DNA of 64,000 nucleotides. Origin: Pascua guehoae. Taxonomy: Eukaryota > Basidiomycota > Tremellomycetes > Trichosporonales > Trichosporonaceae. Position numbers and translations under genes: made by a program. The notes below the pieces were generated by a model. That model did no database searches, had not been told where the DNA came from, and worked only from the letters and a program-made list of their open reading frames with translations. Shown here piece by piece: positions 22,684 to 34,254 of the stretch. How positions within the stretch are numbered: position 1 is the stretch's first letter; the number at the start of each line of letters is the position of its first letter. The stretch is taken from positions 408,365-472,364 of the forward strand of contig BCJX01000001.1 in NCBI GenBank assembly GCA_001600415.1. Reading direction: 5' to 3'.

Positions 22684-22739
22684 CAGAAGGCCGACGCCAG
22701 AAGGCCGACGTCAGAAGGCCGACGTCAGAAGGCCGACAC
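22684..22739. repeat. 14-bp tandem repeat, four copies
   Basis: The unit AGAAGGCCGACGTC is repeated four times with small differences, about 155 nt upstream of the gene C start codon. It could affect gene C transcription. It is the only such minisatellite beside a kinase promoter in the window. Confidence 0.85.
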
Positions 22740-23540
22740 TTTGGTCTCTATGTGGCGGATGCGAGGGTTGCAGAAGTACCACTTTGACACCACCAAGTTT
22801 ATCTGGACACGCTGCACCCAGTGTAGAGTCCACAGTTTGGCTTTACTCAAATTGCGCACGGCTGAGAGCTGCCAGAACAAACTGCAGCGAGAACGTGCTC
22901 GTGTGCCGGCCGGCATGGATGTGGAGGTTCCAATCGTACCAGTCCCAACGCCCCCTGCGATGGTCCCTGTTTTTATCCGCGAAACCACAAAGAGCTGCAT
23001 TTCGATCCAGAACATGGCATGAATTGAGATAGCTTCGGCCTATGTTGCCTCCGAGATTGGTGTTCGTGCTAAAAGCGAGTTTTCAAGGACTAGTTTGAGT
23101 GGAAGTGTTCAGACCAGAACCGGGCTATCAGTAGCCTTCACAACAGCGGTACCGTGCCAGCCCACCGTTATAGCGGCTTACTGAACACTCTGCTCCAGAA
23201 TAGAAGTTGATATCGTGCCAGAGGTATGCCATCCATTTTGCCACATTGTGCGCATCCGGATGTGTCGGCCGCGGAGAGTGTTGACAACTCCGCCAATTTC
23301 GGGTGCATGTCACGTGATTTATGACGACCCTACCGCAATCCGCATTTGTGGCGGCCACATGAAATGTGGCCCACCCATGGCCACCCAGCATCGATAACTC
23401 AAATGTGTCCGTACATTGCGCAGTGATAGCCTTTCATGAAGGCCGAGTAACATTTTGACTACACAGGACGCCGCACGGACGAGGGTTGTGCAAAGGGGTG
23501 AAGGTGCCAATTCGTGATGCTCACTCGTCTGGGATGTCGA
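22740..23540. other. Stretch upstream of gene C, no confident gene
   Basis: A minus-strand frame 22725-23015 (96 codons, start of the type FWIEMQLFVVSRIK) is open but has no recognisable domain and no supporting splice sites. Nothing else is supported. Confidence 0.3.
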
Positions 23541-23544
23541 TCCG

Positions 23545-23994
23545 CTAGAAGATGCCATTGAGAGACCCATGTACCATGTCATCGTGCCACATAAACCCAT
23601 GCCCATGTTGGCACCCCTCATGCGGCAAGATGGTGCCTTGGCTTTGTAATGTGACATCGGCTTGTCCATGTCCGCGAACACCCAGGTTCGCGACAGCTGA
23701 GGTGCCGTTCGGTCTGGCCGGGAGCACACTCCAGTTGTCGATAAGAAACGTTGCCAATGACACGAATGCCAACGTGCACCACACGTCGGCGCGACCATCC
23801 GTGCGGAGATGTAGATCCCACTCAGACCCTGTAACGCTCGAGCCCCAACCCCTTGTACCCTTGTGCACGGGCCGCCTGTGTAATGTTCCAGTGGGTGCCG
23901 CTGTGACGGAGTTGTGCACCTTGTCCGTAGCGTACGTCTGTGCCATGGTTGCTGCAATGTGGTCAACTGCCAAGAGATTGTGCTTCATCTTCTA
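23545..23994 (-). CDS. Unrecognised ORF, possibly the last exon of a spliced gene
   Basis: An uninterrupted minus-strand frame of 148 codons starts at MKHNLLAVDH, preceded by CAGTAG that could serve as an acceptor. Residue composition looks protein-like (for example SEWDLHLRTDGRADVWC and HGHGFMWHDDMVHGSLNG). An upstream frame at 24,115-24,330 (GTAYLVVLSNGNMVGLDC and following) ends at a GTATAT donor-like site and could be an earlier exon. The two cannot be joined with confidence. No family is recognised. It lies between kinases C and D on the same strand. Confidence 0.35.
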
Positions 23995-24530
23995 CTGATG
24001 GTCTCTGTTCTTCACGAACTTGTCAAACGTGTCATTCTGGTATAGTTACAGTGAGATCCAGCAGGTATAACATGCAGTGGTCAGGTTCGTGACCATACAA
24101 GCTTGCCCCCGTGCAACCACATTGGAGAACCGGCAGAGGACATATACCTGATGGCCATAGCTGTCTCTATGGATGCTGTGCTCCCAGTGAGCCCGGTCTG
24201 TGCTCATGCTTGTTTGGACAGATAGATAGCACCGCACTGAGGTGACATCTGACGTGCAGTCGAGTCCCACCATGTTCCCATTGCTAAGCACAACCAGATA
24301 CGCCGTACCGAATGCAAACCGTCCAGCGCACAATTAATACGATCATGTCAGGAATTGGTAACGCGGTGAGCTGTGAATCGTAAAGATGTATAAGTGTTGC
24401 AAGCGGTGGAAACTGGTTGTCGTTACAGTGTGGCATCAAGACATGACTACGAGACATTCTACGCGAAAAACTAGACCCCTCACATGTACTGCGTATCCTG
24501 GCTACCGTTCTCGCTTCAGAGCTCTTCTAC

Positions 24531-27485
24531 TCAAACGTCTCGCTTTCCCCGAGCAAACACGCGGCGGACACGGTCTACAGCGCGGCCGAATGCGCCACGA
24601 GTTCCTGCGGCGCGCGACTGGTGCGCGGTGGCAGGGGCAGCTGCGCTCGCTGCAATGGTTGGTGCGGGTGCTGGTGCGGGTGCTGGTGCGGGCGCGGGTG
24701 CGGGCGCGGGTGCGGGCGCGGGACGAGCGGACACCGAGGCTGGCGGCAGTGCGGGGTGGGTGGACACTGCGGTGGGAGAGGTCGGTGCGGCAGCGGCGGC
24801 GGTGGTAGTGACCAACCCAGGGCCAGCCTGGGTGGAAACGGCGGGGGCGTCGAGGCGCGCGACCAGGGCTGCATATTCCACCATCACATCACCCTCGGTG
24901 CCGTTGGCGGTGGTGGGTGGTGCGGGCGCGGGCGAGGCGGGGGCGCGAGTGCGGGCGCTGGGGAAGGGTGGGTGCACCAGCGGGTGCGGACCAAACGCGA
25001 CAGCGGCGACGGCGGGCGCAACAGGAGGCGCAAGAGCGGGAGCAGCGACCGGCGCAGCAACGGGCGCAGGAACGAGTGCAGCGGGCGCAGCGGCAGGCAC
25101 GACAGCGGGCGCGACGGGGGGCACGACAGGGGGCACGACAGGGGGCAAGGCACCGGGCGCAGGAGCAGCAGGAGCGGGAGCAGCAACGGGCGCAGCCAAG
25201 GGCGCAGCAACGGGCGCGGGAGCAGGCACGTTGGCGACGGGTGCGGGGGCAACAACGGGGGCCAGCACGGGCACAGGAGGGACGGGCGCAGGCGCGACGA
25301 GTGGTCCGGTGGGCGCGGGCGCAGGCGCGAGAGGAGGGCCGAGGGGTGCGGGCGCAGGCGCGGGAGACGGTGCCGGCGGAGCGGGCGGGAGCGCGGGAGT
25401 GGGGGCGAGCGGCGCAGGAGGGGGCGCGGCAGACGAGGTCTCGGAGGCGGCGGGCGCAGGGCCAGGCGCGGCAACGGACGGGGCGCACGGCGGCAAGGAC
25501 GGGCCGGACGACGAGCCAGAGTCCGACTCGGCGGCGGGGGCTGGCGCCGGCGCTGGGGCGGGGGCTTGGGCGGTGGTGGCGGTGGCGGCGGGCACGCGGG
25601 TGAGCGGGTTGTGCTCGGCCGTCGACGGCAAGCTGAGGAGCTGGTTGTGGATGGCCTAAATGTCAGCATTACTCTACTTGTTCATTTTTTTCAGAGACTT
25701 GGTCATGTGGGCACCGGTCACTGCGGGCGCAACTCTGGATCTCGAGCTTCTCGCCACAGTGCTGTCCCCACTGTTCCCATCTGTTCCCAACCCTAGACTT
25801 GAAACTGCTGCCAACTCTCGGACCGTGGAAGACTATGATGACAGGCATCAAGTGGTTACTTCCTGCAACTCTGCCTTGAATACTGCAGCTGTGGCTATCG
25901 CGTGACAGTGCAATTACTGATGCTCGCTGTTAGGGACCAAGGACCTTGGTCCCCCAACACTGACCACGAGCAACGTGACAAGGTTTTACCTTCTTCCACC
26001 TCACTTCTAACGTCGTGTACACAACATGGGTCTGACGGAACTTGTACTCACACTCAGCCGCTCCACAACCTGCACCGCGGTCGGACGCAGCGCCGGGTCT
26101 TGCTGGCACATGTCTGTGACAAGTGCGCGCACTGATGATGTTAGCCGTGCTCTTGCCCAATGTCCATTCGGTAACTTACGCAGAGGACCCAGCGTGCTGC
26201 GCCAGACCGGGTGCGCCCACCAAAGTGCGTCGGCTGGGCCATAGCCCACGATTCCCGCAAAGGGAACTCCAAAAGTGGTGTTGTCGAGACACCACTTGAG
26301 GAGGACCCCGAGCGCAAACACATCGACCTTGCGGTCGTGTGCCAGCCCGGCGAGAATCTCGGGGGCCTGGAACCCGGGAGTGCCCCCTGCGCCCTCACCA
26401 AGACGGCACGCACTCTCCCAGTGCGCACCGCCCCAGTCCCCGACCAGCAGCGTGTTGTCCCCCCGAACAAAAATGTTCGAGGGCTTGAGGTCGTGGTGGA
26501 CGGCCCCCCGGAGGTGGGCGTCCGCCACGACACCAACAACACGCCGCACGGCCAGAAGGGCGCAGTGGACATCCCACTGGGCCGAGACACTCTCGACGTA
26601 CTGCGCGAGATCGCCATGAGCGGCGAACTCTTGCAGCACGTACAAGAGGCCCTCTGCCTCCCACGTGCCGACCAAGCGCGGCACCCCAGGAATGCTTTGC
26701 AGCAGACCCAGGAATGCCGACTCGGTCTGCCAAGCCCAATGGCTGTCGGCCTCGGCGGCGATCGCGACCCTTTGACCGTCAGTTACTAACCAGCTAATGT
26801 AAACTCACTTCAAAGCCCCGAGGTGGCCGTTGGCCCACTGCACCAGGTACACACGCCCGAATGCGCCGCCTCCTACGTAACGCAGGACACGGCACATCCT
26901 TGGGGCGTGCAGACCCCAGTAGACTGTGGCCCAGTGGCCGAGCTCGTCGGGCTGGACCTCGATCGCCCGCTGGAGGTCGAACCTCCGGTGGGCGAGAAAT
27001 TCCACCACCATGCTCGCCACCGCGGCCGGATTTTGCCACACGGTCGTGGCGGCGGCGGCGGCGGCGGCGGCGGCGACAGCAGCGGCGGCGGCAGCGGCGG
27101 CAGCGGCGGCATCGGCGGCAGCGGCGGCAGCGGCGGCATCGGCGGCAGCGGCGGCGGCGGCGACAGGGGGTTGCCCGGCGGGGACGGCAGCGGTGGCAGC
27201 GGCGACGAGCGGGGGTTGCGGGGCGGCGGCGGCAGCGGCGGCAGCGGCGGCGGCGACGAGGGGGGGTTGCGCGGCGGCGGCGGGGGCGGCAGGTTGCGCA
27301 GCTGCGGCGGTGGGGGCGGAACTCGGTGTGCTCGTCGAGCCAGAGCCACCGTGGTCGTACAAAATGTCGACGAGACCAGTGATGGTCTCGCCGACGGCGG
27401 CAAGGAGGGCGGGGTCGCGCTCGAGACGGGCAGCGAGGCGCTGCTGGGCCAGAGGAGACCCAAAAAGAAACGACAGGACAGGCAT
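24531..27485 (-). CDS. Protein kinase D of the cluster, DWG type with polyalanine
   Basis: Exons are complement(join(24531..25655, 26052..26131, 26180..26769, 26809..27485)), predicting 823 aa. Seen: an N-terminal motif GSPLAQQRLAARLERDP shared with gene E; a polyalanine-rich region of about 90 residues; a pre-kinase YWGLHAPR motif; a glycine loop VGGGAFGRV; K226 split by intron 1; HHD at 317-319; DWG at 337-339; and APE kept. Exon 3 is 80 nt. Intron 3 is unusually long (about 396 nt). The tail is almost entirely Ala/Pro and ends AVDRVRRVFARGKRDV. Long open frames on the opposite strand here are shadows of GC-rich repeats. The leader is CAACAGCAACAGCAACAAA-like, supporting the chosen ATG. Confidence 0.84.
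27040..27310 (-). repeat. GCN triplet repeats encoding polyalanine in gene D
   Basis: The plus strand reads as GGC/GGCAGC triplets; in the gene D frame these encode long Ala runs broken by Pro-Pro-Leu-Val and Asp. Triplet slippage would change the length in multiples of one codon, so this is a likely polymorphic site. Confidence 0.85.
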
Positions 27486-27598
27486 TTTGTTGCTGTTGCT
27501 GTTGTTGATTGATTAAACAAGAAGACCGCTGACGGTGGAAATGCATCTCATTCAGTTGGCCAGCCTGCCCTCGCCAGCCATTCCGAGCGTGAACTGTC

Positions 27599-27603
27599 AT
27601 TGG
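27599..27603 (-). promoter_or_regulatory. CCAAT box of gene D
   Basis: TCCAATGAC on the minus strand, about 114 nt before the ATG, with GCCAGCC copies beside it on the plus strand. It is closer to the start than in the paralogues. Confidence 0.45.
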
Positions 27604-27639
27604 ATGCATGGTGGCTTGTTTGCATTGCCTCCAAGCCTG

Positions 27640-28790
27640 GACTAGTGCCAAGAAATTGACGCAACTTTCAGTTCACAACTGAGGGCCCGACTGCCGTTGA
27701 ACGACGACGAAATTCGGTGTAAAATCCCTGGAACGCTCAAGGAGCCTGAGTTTGGGTAGGCGCGCATGTCGGGGTGCGTTGTTTGAAAGGGTAGTCCCTG
27801 GTTGTAACCACCATTATTGTACCGCATTGTAATGGTGGTAGATAGGTTGGATGTTGTGTTGTGGGGTCCCACCCCACGTGGCCCTGTGGCGTAAGGTAAG
27901 TTATTCGATTTGCGCAGCACCTAATGCCGACCGTATTGCCTACATTAGTTGTCCGAACGACCAAACCGTGCGTACTGCTGGCTACTTCGAGTTAGCACTT
28001 GGAGTGTACCGTGTGATCAACGGGGAATGAGGCATGCCCGGAAAGTTGAGATTGCCACATTGAGCTCGGGTACGCGCACTGGGCATCTCAAAGTTCGGGG
28101 TAGATGTCAGCTGTTCCTTGGAATCAACACCGTGTCGCACCATGTCAGTGGCCAATATGGCAATCTTGAACGATTCGAGGACACATGTGTGCACCATGTC
28201 AATGCCTGGGTGACGGCGTGCGTTCAGCATGTACGCAGCTGCACACGTACAATCACTCACACAACGTTGGAACCATTACTCCTGCCCGTGTGGCGGGTTT
28301 GGGTATTACCCACTACTCGACGTCTCGTTCGGTTCTCGTCAAAAGTGGTCGAGTGTCGGTGGACCGTGTTCTGAGGTTGTGTTTCTTTTCAACAAGCGGA
28401 CATGCCAAACACCATACCATGGTAGATCAATAAACACAATTGTGACGATTGTGAAAAACGCCACGACTTCAGTCAGCCCAGGTTCAACAAGGATGGTGCT
28501 CAAACTTCAAGTTTCAGCTCCCAACCTCTGACACTCGCGCTACTCGGTACTGGATCTGGTTGTGCAGGTCAGACGTTGTGCTGTATAATCCCTTCAACCT
28601 GTGCCTTCCCTATCGCCGCCCCAAAGTCCCGCCGTGGCACAAGGAGTGTGCCCCAATACCACAAATAATATTGTGCGCTCATCACGTACCGCCCGAGGTT
28701 GTTCTACAACAAAGCACATGTGGGATATATCGGATGCGATGGCCATGAGGGCGGCCTCAGTACGTGGTGAGTCACCTGGAGCTTGTGCTG
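27640..28790. other. Intergenic stretch, no gene recognised
   Basis: Short overlapping frames on both strands, without domains or a consistent splice pattern. I see nothing definite. Confidence 0.35.
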
Positions 28791-28792
28791 TA

Positions 28793-28925
28793 GGGACTCG
28801 AGCCTCGCTGCCCCACGCATGCTTAAACGCACACACGCCCTGACGCACTGAAGCTCGAGCCGCCGCGCGCGCGTTCTACATATACTCGGCGAGCGCGCAT
28901 TAATTCTACGCAAAGCTCCTTTGCT
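28793..28925 (+). mobile_element. Dispersed repeat family 2, copy b
   Basis: GGGACTCGAGCCTCGC followed by a CG-rich centre and a GCGCGCATTAATTCTACGC segment that aligns with copies a and c. Its 3' part is truncated or diverged. Confidence 0.4.
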
Positions 28926-28968
28926 CGTTTCGACAGCTTTCCGAGTGCGCAAACCCCCAGGCAGCAGC

Positions 28969-29191
28969 CTGGAACCAGCGACCTATCCTCCCACACCAAT
29001 ACTTCGTCGCTTCAGCACAGTCGGATTGGATGAGTATCTATCTGGACGGCGCCGACCTAAAACCATTAGGCCTGGGTATGTCACCAGGTATTCCGAGATC
29101 CAAGCGCCCTGGCTCGAACTGGGAGTGGAGGATGTTCACTGAGATTGGAATTACGGGTTGCCAAGACTTCTCCAACATCAGCACCAAGGTC
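28969..29191. repeat. About 225-bp dispersed repeat, copy 1
   Basis: Starts at TGGAACCAGCG and ends at CACCAAGGTC. A second copy with the same order of blocks lies at 30,330-30,562. Shared blocks include GCGGCGCCGACCTAA-like, GCCTGGGTAT, GATCCAAGCGCCCTGGCTC and GACTTCTCCAA. Confidence 0.7.
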
Positions 29192-29900
29192 GCGCAAGGC
29201 GTCGGGCAAGGTCGAGCAGGATCGACCCCAAGATACCACCCTCGCCGAATCAAAGTTTGGCGACTTTGACGTGCTGCTCCCCGTTGCCCAAGGCCAACCC
29301 GCACACGACCAACACCTGGACACACCCGTGCTCGCCGCGACCACACCCTCGTCACCTGCGCATCTTGAGGCCGGCGAGCCCACTCACGACCACCCCACGC
29401 CGTCCCTCGTCCATGGCACGTGTCGACCGGTGTACCGCAGTTGGCGTCGCCCTCTCTGAAACCCTCGCGAGGCCCACGGTAGGCCACCGCCGCAGAGCCC
29501 TCCCACACCCTGCTCGTCGCCCCTCCGAGCTCTGAGGCGCAGACCAGTGCCATCAGCAGGTCCCAGATGCCGTTCGTCGCCGCAGCGGGCTCTGGAACAC
29601 TGCCCTCTCCCCTCCCGCTTGCCGAGACAATTCTAAGCGCCACGTCCCGCTCCGAGGCTGTGAACTCCCAGTCTCCTCCCGGCGCCGCACCGCGCCCTTC
29701 ACTTCCTCTGGACGTATGGCATCTCAGCTGTCATCATGTCGCCGCGGACAAAGACAGCACATGGCGCTCTACTCTCGTCAACATTATGTGTACCTGGTCG
29801 TCTCTGTACCACGCCGCCGCCCGCCAGCTATCAGGCGGATTACGATCGGGTCCAAGTTTCCCCGACTAGTCGAACAGCTGCTGGCCACCAACCAACGGGG
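29145..29900 (+). other. Possible coding remnant
   Basis: The plus frame 29145-29459 contains a protein-like stretch (DTTLAESKFGDFDVLLPVAQ). A further plus frame at 29,567-29,869 starts in a Pro/Ser/Ala-rich region. No domain is recognised and no splice chain links them. The composition resembles the low-complexity tails of the cluster, so it may be a decayed fragment. Confidence 0.25.
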
Positions 29901-30329
29901 TCGGGGCCACGGACGTCGGTGGTGCGCCAGCCATATGGGATGGTGCAACGCGGAGGGTACAACTGGATCGCCGTCAACTCTCGGGGCACCTCTCGGGCTT
30001 GCCCTTCTGGCGTACACGCGGACTCTTTGCATCGATGACATTGACGACCTCGCACCAGCGATATCTCGCGTAATGGAGACGATCGGAGACATGACTGTCA
30101 CCACACACAGGGCTGTCAGTGACCATGAAGTACTCGAGTGGACAACCACGCGTCCTGCGGTCTTTTGCGGCGTCCGCACCGTCATTGTAACACGAAAAGG
30201 TTACATGATGCTTCAAGACCACTACGGTGGCAAATGCGACGCGGTGGGATGATAAACCTCTGCCTGGCAACCCATTGGTCCCGTTCATGGCAGCGGAAGC
30301 AAGGCCCACGAGCATGTATGTGGCGTATC

Positions 30330-30562
30330 CTGGAACCAGCGATCTGTCTTCCCACACGATGCTTCGACGCTTCGGCAAAGTGGGATTGGAGGAATATCTC
30401 TGTGGGCGGCGCCGACCTAAGGCTATAACGCCTGGGTATACTCCCAGGTACTACAGGATCCAAGCGCCCTGGCTCACACTCCTGAGTGGTCAATGGCCAC
30501 TCGAGGAGGTGAGGCTGTACACCACAGATCGACACGACTTCTCCAATATCAACGGCAAGGTC
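30330..30562. repeat. About 225-bp dispersed repeat, copy 2
   Basis: Second copy of the element at 28,969-29,191, in the same orientation and about 1.36 kb away. It carries a small insertion near 30,490-30,520. Confidence 0.7.
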
Positions 30563-31109
30563 TCACGTATTGTCGTGATCCGGTGTGGTCCGGTAAGTCT
30601 ACATGCACCCTTGAACCCAACACGCGTTAGAGAACCACAAGTCTGACTCGCAGTGGTAACATCGCGGGAAGACCTCGAAGAGCTCTCACAGCCTGCTATG
30701 GAATGGCGGTAGAGTTGGTGAGTTTGCTGTTCCTCGCCATGGACGACATAGGCTGACTTGGAGAGCGTGATCCATCCTCACTACAAGTAGAACGTAACAT
30801 CTCTTGTAGAAGCCGCGCCGGAGCGCTACAGGGCTCCTGAGGTCTATAGTACTTGATGCCACTGATCAGTTGGGGAGGTGGTCACAGAAAGGGATGGCTT
30901 GTCGTCAACATTGCCTTTTGAATTACTATGCGTGATCTGAATGGTCTTGCCAATTGGATACCGCAGCCTTGTTACTTTTACAATTACTTAGACGATATCG
31001 CTAGAAATGGCGGTACAATGTTCGCTGAGATATTCACCCTTCCAGAAGTGAGCCATGCGGAAGACGACATTTCCCACTGCGCATGTGGTGCATATGCGGA
31101 CATGATGTT

Positions 31110-31230
31110 GTGGGGACTCGAGCGTGTACGGCCCACACGCAGTCGCATGTCCGCTCAACCCTTGGGAGGCGCTCTGCATAATACTTGTGGGTGCACATTC
31201 CATACATCGCCCTATCGCTCACTACAACAC
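31110..31230 (+). mobile_element. Dispersed repeat family 2, copy c
   Basis: GGGGACTCGAGCGTG at the left and CCTATCGCTCACTACAACAC at the right match copy a. The centre is less CG-rich than in the other copies. Confidence 0.5.
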
Positions 31231-31829
31231 AAAGAAACACACTACGACGCCCCTCCACCCGAGACTCCGTATTCGGCGCCGCGCCGACCCACGACCTGGC
31301 TTCCATCGTTTCCGCCAGACGTGTGGTTTACGGTTTGTGAGCATCATCCCTATTTCCATTTACTTACTTCCCTTGGAGCGATTTCTTGAGGAGCCTCTCT
31401 GTCGTTCTCGTCCCGCCGGTGTTTCTTGGTACCGTAAGTATCCTCCATGATTGTGCCGCCCCTCGATTACATCACATGGAGCGTATCTCTTGACAATACT
31501 CACTGTCGTTCTCCCTCGGAGCTTCGTGCTTCCCGTTCGTGCTCGTACATTATCGCCCCACCTCACGAGTTTGTGCGTTTGGTCGGCCATCCTGCACCCA
31601 GACTTTCCAGTTGCCACTCGCGGATACGCTCTAGGGAAACGGATGGCATGGCGACGTTCGACTTGTCCATGGGCCGTAATTCTAGTACATTTTGAGGTCG
31701 TGGTCGATAAATGGCGAGGGGGTAGGATTTCCATCAAGTCCATTCTGGCATCACTCGAGGCTGGGGTTCTCAGGGGGGCATCTCTATGAATCTATGGAAG
31801 GTGATCTAAGGTTTCGTCCTCTACAAGCT

Positions 31830-33935
31830 CTGCTTGCGAGCGTTGTGACATTCAAGCGTTGGTCAGTGCTTTGCTGCTATCCGGTGTCGCTCACCAAGCT
31901 TCTGATAGCTCTGTACAAGTCCTCGAGTGTCGTGATTATACCGAAGGGCTAGTCAGCCTTGCTTTTACTATCGGGCATGACTCACCAAGCTCCTCAAAGT
32001 TCTTTACAAGTCCTGTTTGCGACAGTCTTGGTGATAGCAAGGTATTGGTCAGCGCGATTGTCACTTGTGGGACTCACAAAGTTCCTCATGGTTCCGTACA
32101 GCTCCACCAACGTTGTCCTGATAAGGAAGTGTTGGTCAGCGCTGCTGTCAAGGTCCAGCCCTACTCACCAAGCTCCTCAAGGTTCCCTGTGATCCTCGAA
32201 CGTCGCGAGCGATGATAAAGAAGCGTTGGTCAGCATTGCCGTTGCCCGTTGCCATCTTGTGCAACTCACATGCTCTTCATGGTTCCATGCAAGTCCGCGA
32301 ACGTCGTGATGATAACGGCGCGTCGGTTAGCGTTGCTGTCGCTGTCGAGCGTGCTCTCGAGTGAGACTCACCAAGATCCTCAAGGTTGCGTGCGAGTCCA
32401 GCTTTCCAGCGTCGTGAGGTCCACGAAGTTTTGGTCAGCGTTGCTGTCACTGTGGAGCCGCAACTTACCAAGCTCCTCAAGGGTCCGTACGAGTCTGTGA
32501 ACGTCGTGGTGGTAACCAAGCGTTGGTCAGCAATGCTGTTGATCTCTTGTGCAACTCACTAAGCTCCTCAATGTTCCATGCAAGTCCTGCTTGCGAGCGT
32601 CGTGTTGCTACCCTGAAACGAAGTATTGGTCAGCGTCGCTGTCATTATCGAGTGCCACTCACCAAGCTCCTCAAGGTTCTGTATAANCCCTGCTTGCGAG
32701 CGTCGTTTTGACGCCTGATCACAAAGAAACCGAGGCGCCAAGTATTGGTCAGCCTTCCTGTTGATGCCTCGTGCCACTCACCAAGCTCCTCAAGATTGCG
32801 TTCACGTCCTGGCTGCCAGTGTCGTGTTGATGTCTGATACCCAAGAATTGGTCAGCATTGCTGTTGCTATCGAGTGCGACTCACCAAGCTCCTCAAGATT
32901 GGGTACAAGTCCCGCTTGCGACCAGGTTCCTCAAGGTTGAGTGCAAGGCCTGCTTGCGTCCTGCTTGCGAGCGTCGTGTTGCTGGTAACGAAATATTGGT
33001 CAGCGTTGCTGTTGATGCTTCGTGCGACTCACCAAGCTTCTCAAGGTCGAGTACAAGTCCTTCTTGGGTCCTGCTTGCGAGGAGAGTGTTGCTGGTAACG
33101 AAGTATTGGTCAGCGTGCTGTTGCGATCGAGTGTGACTCACCAAGCTCCTCAATGTTGAGGGCGGATCCGGCTTGCTGGCGTCGTGTTGATTTCTGAAAA
33201 GGAAGATGGTCAGCGTTGCTGTTGCGATTGAGTGCGACCCACCAAGCTCCTCAAGGTTGTGTGCAAACCCCCGTCATGTTGATTGCTGAGAATGAACATG
33301 GTCAGCGTTGCTGTTGCGATTGAGTGCGACTCACCAAGCTCCTCAAGGTTCTGTGCAAGAGTCGTGATGTGGCGGACTGTTGGTCAGCGTTGCCGTTGCT
33401 ATCGAGTGCGACTCACGAAAAACAAATTGGGCAAGTAAGTAGGCCAGCCCAGCTGGCGCTTCCACTGAGAGTACATGGTGGTTAGCGTTGGGACTGCGAT
33501 CGAGGGGAGACTCACGAATGTGTTTGGAAAGGGTATTCAAGCGAGGCCAGCTCGCACCGTGTTGACGTGATTATCCTGCTGGTCAGCCAGGCATTGCTAC
33601 CCGTTTGCAACTCACGAAGACGTGTCCAGCACTTAACCACACGAGGCCCGCTCGCACCAAGTCGTTGAGATTATAAGTCCTGCTTGTCAGCGCTGCCACA
33701 TCGATTCTGCAACTCACGAATGCTTGCGCCCGCGCCAGCTTGTACGATGTTGCTTGAATTATACTGTGGGTCAGCGTTGTCATTGATATGGAGGCGCCAC
33801 TCACGAAAGCGTGTCCGGCACGCTACAGTCGAATCCAGCTCGCACCAAGTCGATTCCATTATTCGATCTGTTGGTTAGCGTTGGATTGGATTTCTAGTGT
33901 GACCGACAAGCTACTCACGATAATTGAGGACCAGC
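31830..33935 (-). repeat. Mini-exon/mini-intron array downstream of kinase E
   Basis: The longest array: about 20 units with a period near 100 bp. Plus-strand CTCACC or CTCACG donor-like signals run from 31,980 to 33,912. On the minus strand the introns read GTGAGTCGCACTC...CAGCAACGCTGACCA...CAG. Two unit types are present. Those nearest gene E (33,412-33,930) have exon-like segments with GCTGG hairpins as in arrays A and B. The distal ones share ACGACGCTCGCAAGCAGGACT and end CCTTGAGGAGCTTG before the donor. Exon-like lengths vary (about 52, 59, 63, 97 nt) and frame is not kept between units. One base at 32,687 is an N. The orientation is the same as gene E. Confidence 0.72.
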
Positions 33936-33973
33936 CTCGTACTTTTGTTTTGTTTTTGATTTCCCTTCCCCTG

Positions 33974-33985
33974 CTCAGGACGAGC
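33974..33985 (-). promoter_or_regulatory. Conserved 3'-flank element of gene E
   Basis: CTCAGGACGAGC on the plus strand, about 275 nt after the stop codon of gene E, as after genes A and B. On the minus strand it is followed by an A-rich stretch and then the first mini-exon donor. Confidence 0.45.
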
Positions 33986-34254
33986 CACGACGACGCGAGT
34001 AGTCTTAAGGCCTCAAACTTGGTTGACCAAGCCAAGCTCGAGGTGTCGCGTGTCGTGGGGCCTGTGGTTACTGTCCGCCCGCGGCAGCAACAGCAGTGGG
34101 AATCGTACAAAATCGGTGTCGGGTTGTAAACGAGTAGCCGACATGACGATTCTGCAGGAGCGGTACGGGTAGAGGGCAGCAAGTATATACTCGAGGTTGT
34201 CGATGCGAGGTCTATCTTGCCGCAGTACCGGGGATGTCGACGTTTGTGCAGCGC

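Noticed and set aside
24484..25796. Plus-strand frames up to 391 codons, Gly/Ala/Arg-rich, opposite gene D tail
   Set aside because: They are complementary readings of the GCN-rich tail and lack domains; the minus frame fits the gene D splice structure.
26823..27516. Plus-strand Gly- and Ala-rich frames opposite gene D exon 1
   Set aside because: They arise from the triplet repeats; the minus frame carries the glycine loop and the conserved YWG..AP motif.
31830..33935. A repetitive protein encoded by array E (NLEELGE-type words)
   Set aside because: Exon-like segments differ in length (about 52 to 97 nt), frames do not carry over between units and stops occur in several units.
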